A DNA stretch of 64,000 nucleotides, from assembly GCA_009760855.2 (NCBI GenBank), contig WPIO01000146.1, forward strand, positions 558,001 through 622,000. The letters are read 5' to 3'. The notes beneath the pieces are model-generated. The model was not told where the DNA came from. It saw only the letters and a program-made list of their open reading frames with translations, and did not search any database. Position numbers and translations under genes: made by a program. Each line of letters opens with the position of its first letter. The first letter of the stretch is position 1. This DNA comes from Cristatella mucedo. Taxonomy: Eukaryota; Bryozoa; Phylactolaemata; Cristatellidae. Positions 32,370 to 43,526 of the stretch are shown here, in pieces.

Positions 32370-33850
32370 ATGCCGAATCTTCGGAGTGACTAGCTTTAAA
32401 ATGAGACAGTAACTTATTAGCAAAATTTGAAGTTTCAATATATGAGTTGCAGCTGGCATGCCACAGCTCATTTCAGTGTCTTTGATAGAAACGGTAGAAT
32501 GGAGACTGGGCTGAATTTGATCAACTTCTCTTGATGTGGTGTTGCTTTCATGAGTAGCGGATTGAATATAGCCTTTATGAAAGGTGCTGGGACATGACCT
32601 GAGGTTAACGACACATCGGTTATGCTAGTTAGGAATGGCAGCACCGGATCAATTCGTCGTAATAGCAGGACAGTGGGAATAGGGGCCAGAAGAATAGTTG
32701 TCTTCTTTGATTGGGATACAAATTTCAGGACGAGGTCACTAGTGACCTCTTTGAATGTAGACATTGAAGTGTTTCGGGGAATTGAGGGAGATGATTCCAG
32801 GGAGATTCTTCCATTTTAGGGATAGACTCCCTGATCTTGTCTAGCTTGCTCAACGTGAAGCCAGAGAAATGATCAGCTAGGTCATCTCAGGGATCATTAG
32901 GTAAAGAGCTATTCTGGGAGCGGTTAACAAGTTCGCCAATGCCATTATTTTTGGATTGTACACTTGTGATTCAACAATGTTTTTTTATAGAAGGCATTAC
33001 CTGGCCTATGCTCGGATCGGTTGGTACGATCTACAGTAGTCCTCGTATGCCGGTCGACGGAAAGCCAGTCCAGCTCATTTGTATGCTTTTTCAAGCTTGC
33101 ATTTAGTAAAACCTAGCTAGTTTAATGTTAGTGGTAAACCATAGGCCATCTGGGTGAGAGCACACAGCCCGCTTAGTCAGAGTTGCAAACTCGGCATTTT
33201 GTAGCAATCTACAAATGATGACAGGTCGGATGGGGGATTGAGCAGCAAAGGCGGAGCAGATATTTTCACACGGACAGCATCGATGTCAAGGGTCTTGATG
33301 TTTCAAGATTCCGCTATGGTGTTTAGAGGAGGAAGACGAAGGCACACATTTCAATCTTAATGTAATTTGCATGTGGTCAGATAAGCAGAATGTAGTAATA
33401 ATTGGTGATGACAAAGAGCAGTTGTATAAAAAATTTAGTCGAGCGTGTGACCTTTGATGGTAGTAGGGCCACGCACATGAGGTACAAGACAATGAGTCAT
33501 TCAGTGCACAATTTTGGATGCTGATGGCGTCAGATATGTTATCAAAATAAATGTTGAAATAGCCTATAATGAGGACAGATCGATTTCTGGCACACGGAAT
33601 TGAATTGAGATCAGAGAAATCTGAGATAAAGGAGTAATCCGTACCTGGTGGGCGATAGACTTCTTCCACAACCGCTAGGTTGTTGTCGGATGAAATAAAT
33701 GCAATATGTTCAAAAGACTGCTTCGAGGGCACTGGAAACGGCTTAAAGACAAAGTTCGAGCGTGTGATAATAGCGACTCCACATCCATGATGGCTACCCA
33801 TTGCAGTCAGCCGAAACGAGCTCGGACTATCATGTGTACCAGGCTTCTTT
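32370..33850 (-). mobile_element. LINE A6: 5' part (endonuclease, linker, RT start)
   Basis: This is the only family-A copy with endonuclease sequence. 32468-32764 covers the RT fingers (TSDLVLKFVSQSKK, ASGHVPAPF-type, [14 protein letters not shown]). 33190-33330 is the linker. 33286-33882 is the endonuclease. The 3' half is missing. Its 5' end abuts SINE1 S4 in the same orientation. Confidence 0.88.
33286..33850 (-). pseudogene. Family-A endonuclease (inactive)
   Basis: Motifs in order: GCGVAIITRSN, EEVYRPPGTDYSFISDF, LIIGYFNIYFDN, and the terminal LSDHMQI. The catalytic GDFN motif reads GYFN, so the conserved metal-binding Asp is lost. The ORF start at 33882 lies in AT-rich junction sequence and is not authentic. 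Confidence 0.85.
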
Positions 33851-33884
33851 AAAATTTGTGTTGCGATATATATATATGACATGT

Positions 33885-34035
33885 AATTTATTTGTATAGC
33901 ACCTTTAGAGAACCCAATCTACATTTGACAGATTCACATATGCCACCGGGCTCGAGCCCAACGATTTCGGAACCTAACTGCATTCACCGTAACCTTGGTT
34001 GGAGCGAGCACTTTAATCAGTGGCCAAAACCAGCG
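33885..34035 (-). mobile_element. SINE1 copy S4
   Basis: Read on the minus strand: a 'ggttttggccactgattaaagtgctcgctccaaccaaggtta' head with a short extra segment, a good B box GGGCTCGAGCCC, 'ggtggcatatgtgaatctgtcaaatgtagattgggttctctaaaggtgctatacaaataaatt'. The 3' end is the LINE-A hairpin, decayed. Confidence 0.85.
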
Positions 34036-34194
34036 TAGTGATAATCGAATCGGTGTTATAGGCATTAAAGAGAGTATGATGAATTGATCGTAAAAGGCTA
34101 GACTCTGAAGATTTAGGTTTAGAATGCCAAGCTGAGATCAGCCGTGTTACAACTGTCTGATAAGATAACCGAAGGCTCTGGGTCTATCACTTAC

Positions 34195-34488
34195 AGTTAA
34201 TGGAAACGTTCATGGTTTCTGAAATTCCAGGCAGCTGGTGGTTTACAACTGTACAGCATGGAGAAGCTCCGTGCCAGTGCACTGAAGCAGTTGTATTAAT
34301 TATTGCAGTGTTCCAGCCAGTTGCATTGATTGATGCTACATTAGTACCAGATGTTGACGGTGGTTGATGGTGGTTCGTGAACAGTTGCAAGACGAGCCAC
34401 GCAGCTGGGCGGCCTCCAAGTGCAGTGCAGATAATTACCATCTCATCAGTGTCGTTGAAGACTAGAGTTGGCGTTATTTTTGGGATAT
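34195..34488 (-). CDS. Host exon encoding one Ig-like domain
   Basis: Seen: 294 bases (98 codons) are open between an acceptor (tctttatgaagattctccag|AT) and a strong donor (AACT|GTAAGTGA). Both junctions are phase 1, the usual arrangement for Ig-domain exons. The B-strand cysteine lies in MVIICTALGGRPAAW and the F-strand cysteine in SPCCTVVNHQLPG, a C-x-V-x-H pattern typical of C2/nectin-like domains. Four N-glycosylation sequons are present (NDT, NAT, NTT, NVS), which fits an extracellular domain. Known: such exons occur in cell-adhesion and immune receptors. Inferred: part of a membrane or secreted receptor gene on the minus strand. Which gene is unknown. The frame upstream to 34588 is probably intron. 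Confidence 0.72.
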
Positions 34489-34604
34489 CTGGAGAATCTT
34501 CATAAAGATGCAAGCAGCCATTGATACGGAGTACAGGTAACCGGACAGCTGTGCCGTGGAGACACATCCGAAGCAGCTTACAGACCAAATAAATTAAATA
34601 AATA

Positions 34605-34660
34605 TAATACTTTTGTATAGCAGCCTAGGAGACTGGAATCTCTATTAAGGAACTTAACAT
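34605..34660 (-). mobile_element. SINE1 copy S5, 3' half only
   Basis: 'gtatagcagcctaggagactggaatctctattaagg' followed by 'aacttaacata' matches the tail half of SINE1. The tRNA head is missing, and LINE B7 starts immediately after. Confidence 0.6.
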
Positions 34661-34661
34661 A

Positions 34662-34870
34662 ATGTGATGTAATGTCCCTCCGTCTATAAGTCCAAAAGCC
34701 TTAATGACTATGTAGGTGCAAAGCAGGAGAGTTTTGTATTTCGAACTCACGGCCTAAGCGGCATTTGGTGCGCAGTTGGTAGCCAAAAGACTTCATCTCA
34801 CGGAACTCAGAAAAATTGGGAAGCATAGCAGAGTCAGGAGAGCAATTCAGGTGGTAAGTAGCATGTGGCA
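34662..34870 (-). mobile_element. LINE B7, 3'-end fragment
   Basis: 'atgtgatgtaatgtccctccgtctataag' through 'gagagcaattcaggtggtaagtagcatg'. A diverged B 3' UTR, sharply truncated. Confidence 0.88.
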
Positions 34871-34874
34871 CTAA

Positions 34875-35540
34875 TTAAACTAAATAAATATAAATAATAA
34901 TTAAACTAAATTAATAAACTAAACAGTGGCACTAATTGTCAAATGCTCCTATGGTGCCTGGCTATTGTCTGAAGCCATGGTTCTCTGCTGATCCACAACA
35001 CCCCGACAATGCCATGATGCACGGTAACCCATATGGCTCAAAATTACCCTCGAGAGACTTCATGTGGAATTTATAGCTCGTTAATAGGAGCCAACGTTGA
35101 TGCAAATATTTATGATTGGTCTAAATTACCGAGCAATAAGATAGCATATGGCAGGCGCCATGAAGCTAAATTATAGAACTATAAAACCAAGCAATAATAT
35201 ATAATTAGCAACACGATTTTTTGGGCCAATTGCAGCCTGAACATATAGAATAGCTGAAAAAAGAGGAAGGAATGAGTCTTAAACAGATGGAATTTCCGTA
35301 GGGATTACCGACTGATGTTATTCCTCGGAGTTAGTGGCCTAAGCCATTTTACCTGGGTAGATCCCTCTTATGTCCAAGCAAGGCCACCTTAATCGACCAA
35401 GTCGAATGGCACTGTTGCTGCTCCATCAAAATTCCAAATCTCACACGGTGAACTACTTAACAGAGTCCCTGAAGTGAGCGTATAATGATGAGGGCAGGGG
35501 GATATAACAAAGACCCACAGACGAGCTATAGGATCGGGTA
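34875..35540. other. No recognisable feature
   Basis: It starts with a small duplicated 'actaaataaatataaataataatta' tract. Otherwise nothing. Confidence 0.4.
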
Positions 35541-35546
35541 TACTTT

Positions 35547-36289
35547 TGTACCCAGGCTGGGTTCAGTTGGCTGGGACCGGACTGCTATAGTGAGGGTTAG
35601 GGTCACCGGCTAGGCCGGGGTCGGACCCTACGGCACGGCCGGATGTATGCGGTGACGTTAAGTCACCGGGGCTCTTGGGTACGGGAAGTTGGCCAAGTAA
35701 GTCGTGGTGTTGGAGGCTCCCGGTCTCGCCGAGTTATGCACCTGGATTCGTGCAGGCGTGCTCCGGCGATGGTGCCACGCACGCAAGGGAACTAGTACCC
35801 AAGGCCCGAGCGGAGCTGGATAGCTCGCTCGTTGTTGACTTGTTTATACCGCGTCCCCCCCCCGTGTAGTGTGTTCGTGACCCCCCCCCCCCGTGTGTTG
35901 GTGTCTTTCGGTGGAAGCTTACGACTGTGGTAGTTGTCGACTCGGACTAGCCAAGCAGTTACTCAGCCAGCCGGGTTTTGGACGGCGTACGCTCGTACTG
36001 TTGGGTTCGGAGTCGGTACAACGACAGGACTGCAGAAGCCGACTGACCCCAACTAACACGTTTGTTCGCGGTGGCTGCGTCGTCTTGCGCCCCCGTAGTG
36101 TACTGTGTATAGGACCCTCCCTGTAGACTTGTTTAGTTCACCTGTTGTTGTTGGCGCATGCGTTATAAAGATGTTTAGCCTGACGGCCGCTCGTCTTACC
36201 CTAGCTCGGCGGCATGGCGAGCGGCAGCGTGGCCGGAGTATGGCGGGGTTTGGCGGGAAATAGCCTTTGACCCCAGGAACTCGGTTACA
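35547..36289 (-). mobile_element. LTR-like element D, copy 1 (solo LTR?)
   Basis: A 743-base GC-rich block starts TGTACCC and ends GGTTACA (TG...CA, with TGTA/TACA inverted ends). It is flanked by direct CTTT (or ACTTT if the last A is excluded) at 35543-35546 and 36290-36293. It aligns in inverted orientation with 59381-60047: both share the ends, 'ggttcagttggctggga', 'gcgccaacaRcaac' and 'cgccatRctcMggccac' blocks. No coding domain; poly-C runs at 35857 and 35881. Best read as a solo LTR of an unidentified retrotransposon. Confidence 0.65.
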
Positions 36290-36299
36290 CTTTTATCGA

Positions 36300-37550
36300 T
36301 GTCAGAGAAATATTAAGCACGGAGCCGCAGCCTTTGAACTCACATGTGAAGAGTGAACATAATAGATGGCTTCCTATAATCTGGTCGAATGGCCAGAGCA
36401 AAAAGAGAGGGGATAGCTAACGATTAGGCAGCTGAAGAGGCATTCACTCGGTAGCAACCGATGCTGAGGGTTACATGATCGTGGTTCTTATAAGACTTCA
36501 TTATCCGGATCCTCTATGGGTTGCAATGGCTAAGGTCTGCAAGTGAGGCAGTCGAACTCAACAAGCGACTTTGGGTTCAAGGTCAGTCCGCCACGGCAGG
36601 GGCCGAGGATACTGCTACGAGCTCGCAGCTGCTTCTGAGAATGTCTACTGCTAGCCACCCGGGAAAGAGCTTTGACCTTGCACTTGGTGGTCTGCCGAAA
36701 AGCAGGGCCGCAGCGACCGCATTTCTAATGATTATACTGTAAGAATATGTTACATATTATATATTATTTTACATGATATGTAAACAAGACAATTTATAAC
36801 ATGACATTTCTATACGGGATGGAAGGAAATGCCCTACTCGGGAGAGTGTCCTACCCAGGGGGACGTCCGTACCCCAGATTCAGAATATGTTACATAAGAG
36901 ATCCTAGTGATCAGTTGATCATCAAATGTTATCTCTCATGCATCACGTCAGCTTGTGAAAGCATTATGCCTTGTTTGGCGATGTAAAATAGTGATGGAGA
37001 TTTTGTTCTCTTAAGCCAAAGTGCAAAATGCTGAGGTATTTTATTATAAATTTGATTCGTTTGAAAATTGCAAAGTCGATAGAAAGTGGCAAGCATTACC
37101 AGGTTCTTTGTGTTTACTCATGCTTTTGACATCGTATCTCAGTAATCCTGCTTGAAAGGACACGGGAATGTTTTGAAATAACTAACTACTTCCTCATGGC
37201 CACCCTTACTATGGACCTTAAACCAGCCAATACCATGATTGTTAGCGACAGACATCATAACGGAAGAAAAAGACCGTTTCAAAACTTAAGAACAGGGCCG
37301 GTCGGAGAGGTTAAGTTAAAGTGTTTGATCGCCGCATCAGCGCAAGCAAACCACTTTAATCTTGCTGTAGCTTAGAAGAGTAAAATAATAATATCAGCAA
37401 GTCTGAATAAATCGAAGCCCTTTTTTCGATGGAGACATTAGAATACCGTTTCTATCAGCTACTCTAATCACACACCGGCATTGGATAAACATTAAGGTAT
37501 TAACCCATGCTGCTGAAATTCCCGCCCATATTTAGAAGCCGTTTTAATAA
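36300..37550. other. No firm feature
   Basis: A frame at 36521-36742 is GC-rich and motif-free. A tRNA-like 'tggctaaggtctgc ... gggttcaaggtca' pair at 36525-36585 may be a SINE head, but it has no second copy. Confidence 0.35.
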
Positions 37551-37554
37551 TGAG

Positions 37555-37880
37555 AATAATAATATTAATGCACTTGATAAAGCACCCTCAGAGAACTTAA
37601 TCTCTTTCTAGGTGCTTCACATTTGCTGCAAAGGGAAATGCAATTGAATGGTAAGTAAAATCATGCTTGAACTACAAACAAAATGAATTATATGGTTAGG
37701 GATGACATGCACATGGTCAGCATGCGAATGTGGTTAGTGGCAGCATGCACAGTGTCTGCACGCATAAGCACATGAAGGACGAATCAGAGGGTCCAATATA
37801 TGCTGTCCTAAATAGGTGTGCTTTTAAGTTCCTTTTCAATGTGGTCAGGTAAGGGGATGTTCGGGAGGGAGCTTTCTGGT
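37555..37880 (-). mobile_element. LINE A7, 3'-end fragment
   Basis: (AAT)n at 37555, an intact hairpin with 'gcaccctcagagaacttaatctctttctaggtgctt', the 3' UTR, and a few RT codons (TLKRNLKAHLFRTA). Truncated at about 37880. Confidence 0.93.
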
Positions 37881-37884
37881 GTCC

Positions 37885-38930
37885 GTTTATTCTCAAAATA
37901 TGTCCCAAGTTAAGATCTATCATTGAGTATGTAGATTGGGAGACTTTGAAGCTTTAACTGAGTTAGAGAAAAAAATCTCTTTCTCAACAGCCACTTAGTC
38001 TTTGTGACTTTGGTGAGCTACAGAAGAAGATACGATGCAGAAAAACTTAAAGTGGAAGCTGGCCAGCATCTCTTCGAGGTTGTGCCTCCAACGTTTAGTT
38101 TTTCCAAATCAATTACACTTTACTTTAGTTTTCGAGAGTCTTAGCTAATTTTCTAAAATAACAGATACTGTCTTTGGCATTAGACAGTCGCGTCTGTGGC
38201 CACGGAGAGGTGGTTCAAAGCCTATTGTCCAACTGAAGACAATTGTCAAAATACGGCTGTATCTAGATCCTATTGGTTGTACTTAGCACCAAATACGATC
38301 ATAGAAAACATTCATTAAGTTGCTAATATATATTCAATCCTAATATTTGCCACGTATTCGCTATATATTATTGCAAATAAACGTTAATTTAAATAAGGGT
38401 ACCATAAAATCAAATCCAATATTGTGGTAGCATTCCTGACCAACTAAGCATGCTTAGCATCCCCAGCTTAACCGGTATTGGAACGAGTCTTTAAGGACAG
38501 CTGGCATTACAAGTGCGGTGCCTGTGGCCTAAAGGATTTAGTGTAACGACCATTACTATGTAATTAAGGTATGCTATCGAAACTGGCACAAATGGTTATT
38601 GTCATTAGTTGTAATAATGTACTAAACACATATTATTATTATTATTATGGGGATCTTATAATGACAATAGTGAGTATTAAACAATATCGCACTGACAGGA
38701 AAGTAGTGCTTGCCTACCCCCTCAAATTTCTGTGCTCTGCTTATATTCGTGATTCAGGAAAGTGCTCTGCTACAAATTGGTGAGTTAAAAGGCAGTATGT
38801 AATCAAACTTAAGTGGATTGATCAGTTCCACAGTTGACCTGATGAAATTTTCGCGATGCTTAACAGCAGTAATTCTGGGAAAATAATAGCTATTATGCAT
38901 CTGATCCAAATGTCGGGTGTACTTAGAGGG
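37885..38930. other. No recognisable feature; one (TTA)n tract
   Basis: An ATT run at 38630-38648 could be an orphan LINE tail. No coding evidence. Confidence 0.4.
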
Positions 38931-38934
38931 AGAA

Positions 38935-38994
38935 AGAGGAGAGAGAGAGAGAGGGGGAGAGGGAGAGAGAGAAAGGGAAATAGGGAGGCAGAGG

Positions 38995-39042
<48 letters not shown>

Positions 39043-39080
39043 GAGAGGGAGAGAGAGAAAGGGAAATAGGGAGGCAGAGG

Positions 39081-39134
<54 letters not shown>

Positions 39135-39168
39135 GAGAGGGAGAGAGAGAAACGGAAATAGGGAGGCA

Positions 39169-39234
<66 letters not shown>

Positions 39235-39350
39235 CTGCGAGCGAGAGAGTGAGAGAGAGATTAATAGAGAGACAAAGAGAGAGCATGACAAAGAGAGACG
39301 AAGAGAGCCTGAGAGCGAGAGCGAGAGAGAGAGAGAAAGAAAGAGTAGCC
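38935..39350. repeat. GA-rich compound satellite with a higher-order unit
   Basis: Within (GA)n sit three copies of a 'gaaagggaaatagggaggcagag' block, starting near 38971, 39057 and 39149 (periods of about 86 and 92 bases). This is a minisatellite built on a microsatellite background. The frames through it are low-complexity. Confidence 0.9.
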
Positions 39351-39574
39351 ATAGTGTTGTTGGAAGTTTCTGATGCCAGCATTGCTGAGATTACTGAGAA
39401 GCTATAACTTGAGAATGCTTACGAAGAAATCACAAATTGATGAGCTTCTGCATTTGGCAATCTAGATATATTGATCGAAACGACAATCAGATTCAGTAAA
39501 GGTACGGGTTCTTTTTTTCAGCTACCTATGGTGAACTCAGAATAACCAATATGCATGATTGAAAACCAAAGAAA

Positions 39575-41665
39575 ATAATAATAATAATAATAATGATATG
39601 GCACTTGATAAAGCGCCCTCCGAGAACTTAATATCTTTCTAGGCACTTTACATTTGCTGCAAAGTGATATTCAATAGAATAGTAAGTAAAATCACGATTG
39701 AAAAACAAACAAAATGAATAATATGGTTAGGGGTGACATGCACAGAGTCAGCATGCAAATGTGGTTAGTGGCAGCATGCACAGTGTCAGCAAGCACAAGC
39801 ACATCAAGGACGTATTACAGGGACCCACTAAATGCTGTCCTAAATAGGTGTGTTTTTTAGGATCTTTTAAATGTGGTCAGGTCAGGGTATGTTCTGACGC
39901 AGGTCGGGAGGGAGTTCCTGGCTTTGGGAGCATACGAGCTAAATTCACGGTCTCCAAAGGATTTAAGGTTTGTACGAGGTATTTTCAGACTGTTGGATTC
40001 CGAAAAGCGGGTGGTACGATGCTTGGCCTGATGGGGTAGTATATCTGAAAGATAGGCTGGTGCCATAGAATAAAGAGACCTAAAAGTGAGTGACAAAACG
40101 TTGAAGTCAATACGTTGCCTCACTGGTAGCCAGTGCAGGTCGGCGAGAAGTGGAGTAATGTGGCAACTGCGACGCTCAAGACAGACAAGCCAAGCTGCAG
40201 AGTTTCGCACCAGCAGCAATCGCCTGATCGCACATGCTGGTAGGCCAGTAAGCAGTGAGTTGCAGAAGTCGAGACGGGATGTCGCGAATGCATGGACCAA
40301 CTTAGACGTGGTATCCTTATCTAAACAAGCCCTAATTTTAGCAACGTTATGAAGCTGAAAACAGGCAGATTCGACTGTGGAGCTGATGTGGTCGTCTTAC
40401 GAGAGGTTGCTTGGAATATGACACCGAGATTTCGAGCTGATTCAACTAAAGATATGCTGGCAGAGCCAATTTGGCAAGTCGGCCTTTCCAATTTCTGAAT
40501 TACACTGGGTTTGCCCATAACTAGTAAGTTAGTTTTATCATCGTTTAGTTTTGGAAAAATTTGCTGCCACCTTTGTGCGGATTTCATCAATGCATGCACC
40601 GAGTGAGTTTAGAGAATTTGAGGTGCTCGAATCTGGAAGGGATCAAAGCAAACGTACAACTGAGTGTCATCCACATAGAAGTGAAAGCCTAGATTGTGCT
40701 TGGCAATCACATCAGCAAGAGGCAGAGTATCAACCGTGAAAACAACCGGAACTAGCACAGAGCCATGAGGCACTCCATATTTCAGAGGTACTTCAGATGA
40801 TCTTTGTCCATTCACGTCAATACTCTGGAGTCTCCCACTGAGATAGGACCTGAACCACTGCAGAGCAGTGCCAGTGATGCCCAGGCTTGATGTGAGGCGC
40901 TGTAGAAGTACTTTGTGATCGATGGTATCAAATGCTGCCGAAAGATCGAGCAAAACAAGAAGAGACAATCTACCCATGTCTGCGTTCCTAAGTAGGTCGT
41001 TGTATACCCGAAGCAACGCTGACTCTGTGGAGTGATTAGCTCTAAAGCCAGACTGGAACTAACTCAGATGGTGTGAGGTTTTGATATAGGAGTTCAGCTG
41101 GTCTGCCACGACCCGTTCCAGGGTCTTTGATAGGAATGGTAGAAGAGAGACTGGGCGGTAGTTGCTTAAGTTCTCTTGGTCAAGTGTAGCTTTCTTGAGA
41201 AGTGGCCTGACTACAGCGTTTTGAAAGGTGCTGGGACCTGACCTGAGGCTAATGACATATTAATGATGTTGGTTATGAATGGCAGCAGCAGATCAATGCA
41301 CCGTCGGAGCAGGACAGTGGGAATAGGGTCCCGTGGACTTGTTCGCTTCTTTGACTGAGATACGAGCTTTAGGACTAGATCACTAGTGACCTGCCTAAAT
41401 GCAGACATTGAGGTGCAGCCAGGAACCGAGGAACAGCATTCTAGTGGGAAGGTTGTCATAGCAGGGATGGATTCCCTGATTTTGTCTATCTTCTGCACAA
41501 AGAATCGAGAGAAGCGATCGGCTAGATAATCACAAGGATCATCAGGTAAGGAGCTAACCTGGGAACCGTTGAGGAGATGGTTTATTGTTGACATCAGCAT
41601 TTTGGATTGTCCATCTGTGATTCAACAAGATTTCTATAGAAGCTAGACTTGGCCTTTGCTAGGAT
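39575..41665 (-). mobile_element. LINE A8, longest family-A copy
   Basis: (AAT)n tail, hairpin, 3' UTR, complete RT and the pre-RT linker; the endonuclease is missing. Truncated at about 41665, where LINE B8 begins. Confidence 0.94.
39857..41600 (-). pseudogene. A8 reverse transcriptase (frameshifted)
   Basis: In order: 41211-41600 (linker and fingers: NHLLNGSQVSSLPDDPCDYL, TSDLVLKLVSQSKKR), 40609-41016 (LLDLSAAFDTIDHKVLLQRL, YGVPHGSVLVPVVF, FYVDDTQLYVCF), 40321-40599 (NDDKTNLLVMGKPSVIQKLE) and 39857-40300 (thumb/C-terminus to RTYPDLTTFKRS). The active site reads YVDD: the catalytic aspartates are intact. The PQG motif has become PHG. Frameshifts near 40600 and 41050 break it. Confidence 0.92.
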
Positions 41666-41674
41666 CGATTCTTA

Positions 41675-41950
41675 TGCAATGAGCACTACTCTCCTGTTGC
41701 CGACAATGGCTCATCCTTTTCAGCAGTCCTGAGCTGCTACTTCCATCACTATCTCAACTGCTCTCCTGACTTTTCTATGCTACCTACTTTCTGTTTGTAG
41801 TGAGAGATGAAGTCTGTTGGCTTCCGACTGCGTGCCGAAAGCCGCCTAGGCTGTGAGTCCACTATACAAAGGTCTCCTGCCTAACACCCACATTGTCTCT
41901 ATGGCTTAATTGAGTAGCAGATTGAGATACCATGTATTACATCATGCCTG
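41675..41950 (+). mobile_element. LINE B8, 3'-end fragment
   Basis: 'gagcactactctcctgttgccgac' through 'gattgagataccatgtattacatcat'. Diverged B 3' UTR; the tail unit TACAT is recognisable. Confidence 0.88.
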
Positions 41951-41954
41951 CTAG

Positions 41955-42180
41955 CTTCTACAGCTATAGCAGACGAGTAAGGTAACTCATTGCATCCAGC
42001 AATACTACCTACCCCTAGCGTTTCTTGACCGATCCTGTTTTTCTTTTTAAAATCAAACCGCAAACATCAATTATTGGAACCAGCGCATCTATAACTCGAA
42101 TAAAGCAGATCAGCTTGCAGTTTGACCATAGCAAATTAAAAATGAGGTACCCTGCGGCTACCTAATGCTCTCTACGAAAA
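41955..42180. other. No recognisable feature
   Basis: No feature recognised between two LINE copies. Confidence 0.4.
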
Positions 42181-42445
42181 AGGGCTCTTCTCCATTAGAC
42201 TATATACCATAATCTCTGTGGTTTCATTGGCTGACCCAATTATCCCTGCCATAACGGAGATTTTTATTGCTTCTCTTGTAAAAGGGTTGTACAAAAGTCC
42301 TTGAAAACGGCTACCGCTAAAAAGATACTTAAAAAGCCAGGATTAAATAAAGACGTCCTTGAAAAACTATTCCTCAGTTTCCCTGTGTCTATTTTTGTCA
42401 AAGTACTTGAAAAACTTGTCACTAAGCAGGAGGCAGCACATATTT

Positions 42446-43395
42446 ACCCTCGTCCTCGTATAACCTATTTTGACATCTCCACTGTCATATCTGTCTCTTC
42501 TCAGCTTCATAACTTTGCTAAAATTCGGGCTTGTTTAGATAAGGATACCACGTCCAAGTTGGTCCGTGAATTCGTGACATCCTGTCTGGACTTCTGAAAC
42601 TCACTGCTTACTGGCCTACCAGCATGTGCGATCAGGTGATTGCAGCTGGTGCAAAACTCTGCAGCTAGGCTTGTCTGTCGTGAGCGTCGCAGTTGCCACA
42701 TTACTCCACTTCTCGCCGATCTGCATGTGCGATCAAGCGATTGCAGCTGATGCTAAAAACCTCAGCTACGTGTCTATCGTGAGCGTAAAAGTTGCCACAT
42801 GACTCCACTTCTCACCGACCTGCACTGGCTACCAGTCAAGCAACGGATTGACTTCAAGATTTTGTGGCTCACTTTTAGGTAGCTTTATTCTTTGGCTCCA
42901 GCCTATCTCTCAGATATTCTCCCCCATCAGGCCAAGCATCGTACCAACCGCTTTTCGGAATCTAACAGTCTGCAAATACCCAGTACAAACCTCAAATCCT
43001 TTGGAGACCGTGCATTTAGTTTGTATGCTCCCAAAGCCCGGAATTCCCTACCTACCTTCGACAGAACATCCCCTGACCTGACCACATTTTAAAAGAACTT
43101 AAAAACACTTTTTTAGGACAGCACTTAGTGGGTCTCTGTGATTTGTCCTTCACGTGCTTATGCGTGCTGACATTGTGCATGTTGCCACTAACCACATTTG
43201 CATGCTGACCCTGTGCATGTCACCCATAACCATGTTTTGGTTTGTTTGTTAATCAAGCATGATATTACTCACCATTCAATCGCATTCGCCTTTGCAGCAG
43301 ATGTCAAGTGCCTAGAGAGAGAGAGAGAGAGAGAGAGTGAGAGAGAGAGATTGAGTTCTCTGAGGGCACTTTATTCAGTGCATTATCAACATTAT
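42446..43395 (+). mobile_element. LINE A9 inside B9
   Basis: RT from the QLHNFAKIRACLDKDTTSKL segment to a full 3' UTR. A 103-base tandem duplication lies at about 42622-42724 / 42725-42827. The terminal hairpin at 43312-43375 has its inner GAGAGA arm expanded to a (GA)n run. Confidence 0.93.
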
Positions 43396-43526
43396 CTCAT
43401 GCAGCAACGATGACTTGAACGTCACTGGCTTAGAGCTGTTAGATATATCACCTGCCTTTAACAGTTGTGATCACTATATCCTACTGAAACGATTCGTAAC
43501 AGATTTCGGTCTGGCAGACGAGGCAC

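Noticed and set aside
36525-36590. Additional tRNA-like SINE head
   Set aside because: Box spacing is plausible but there is no second copy, no tail and no duplication.
38822-39382. 186-residue Leu-Ser-Pro frame and its Arg-Glu antisense partner
   Set aside because: Translation of the GA/CT satellite in different frames.
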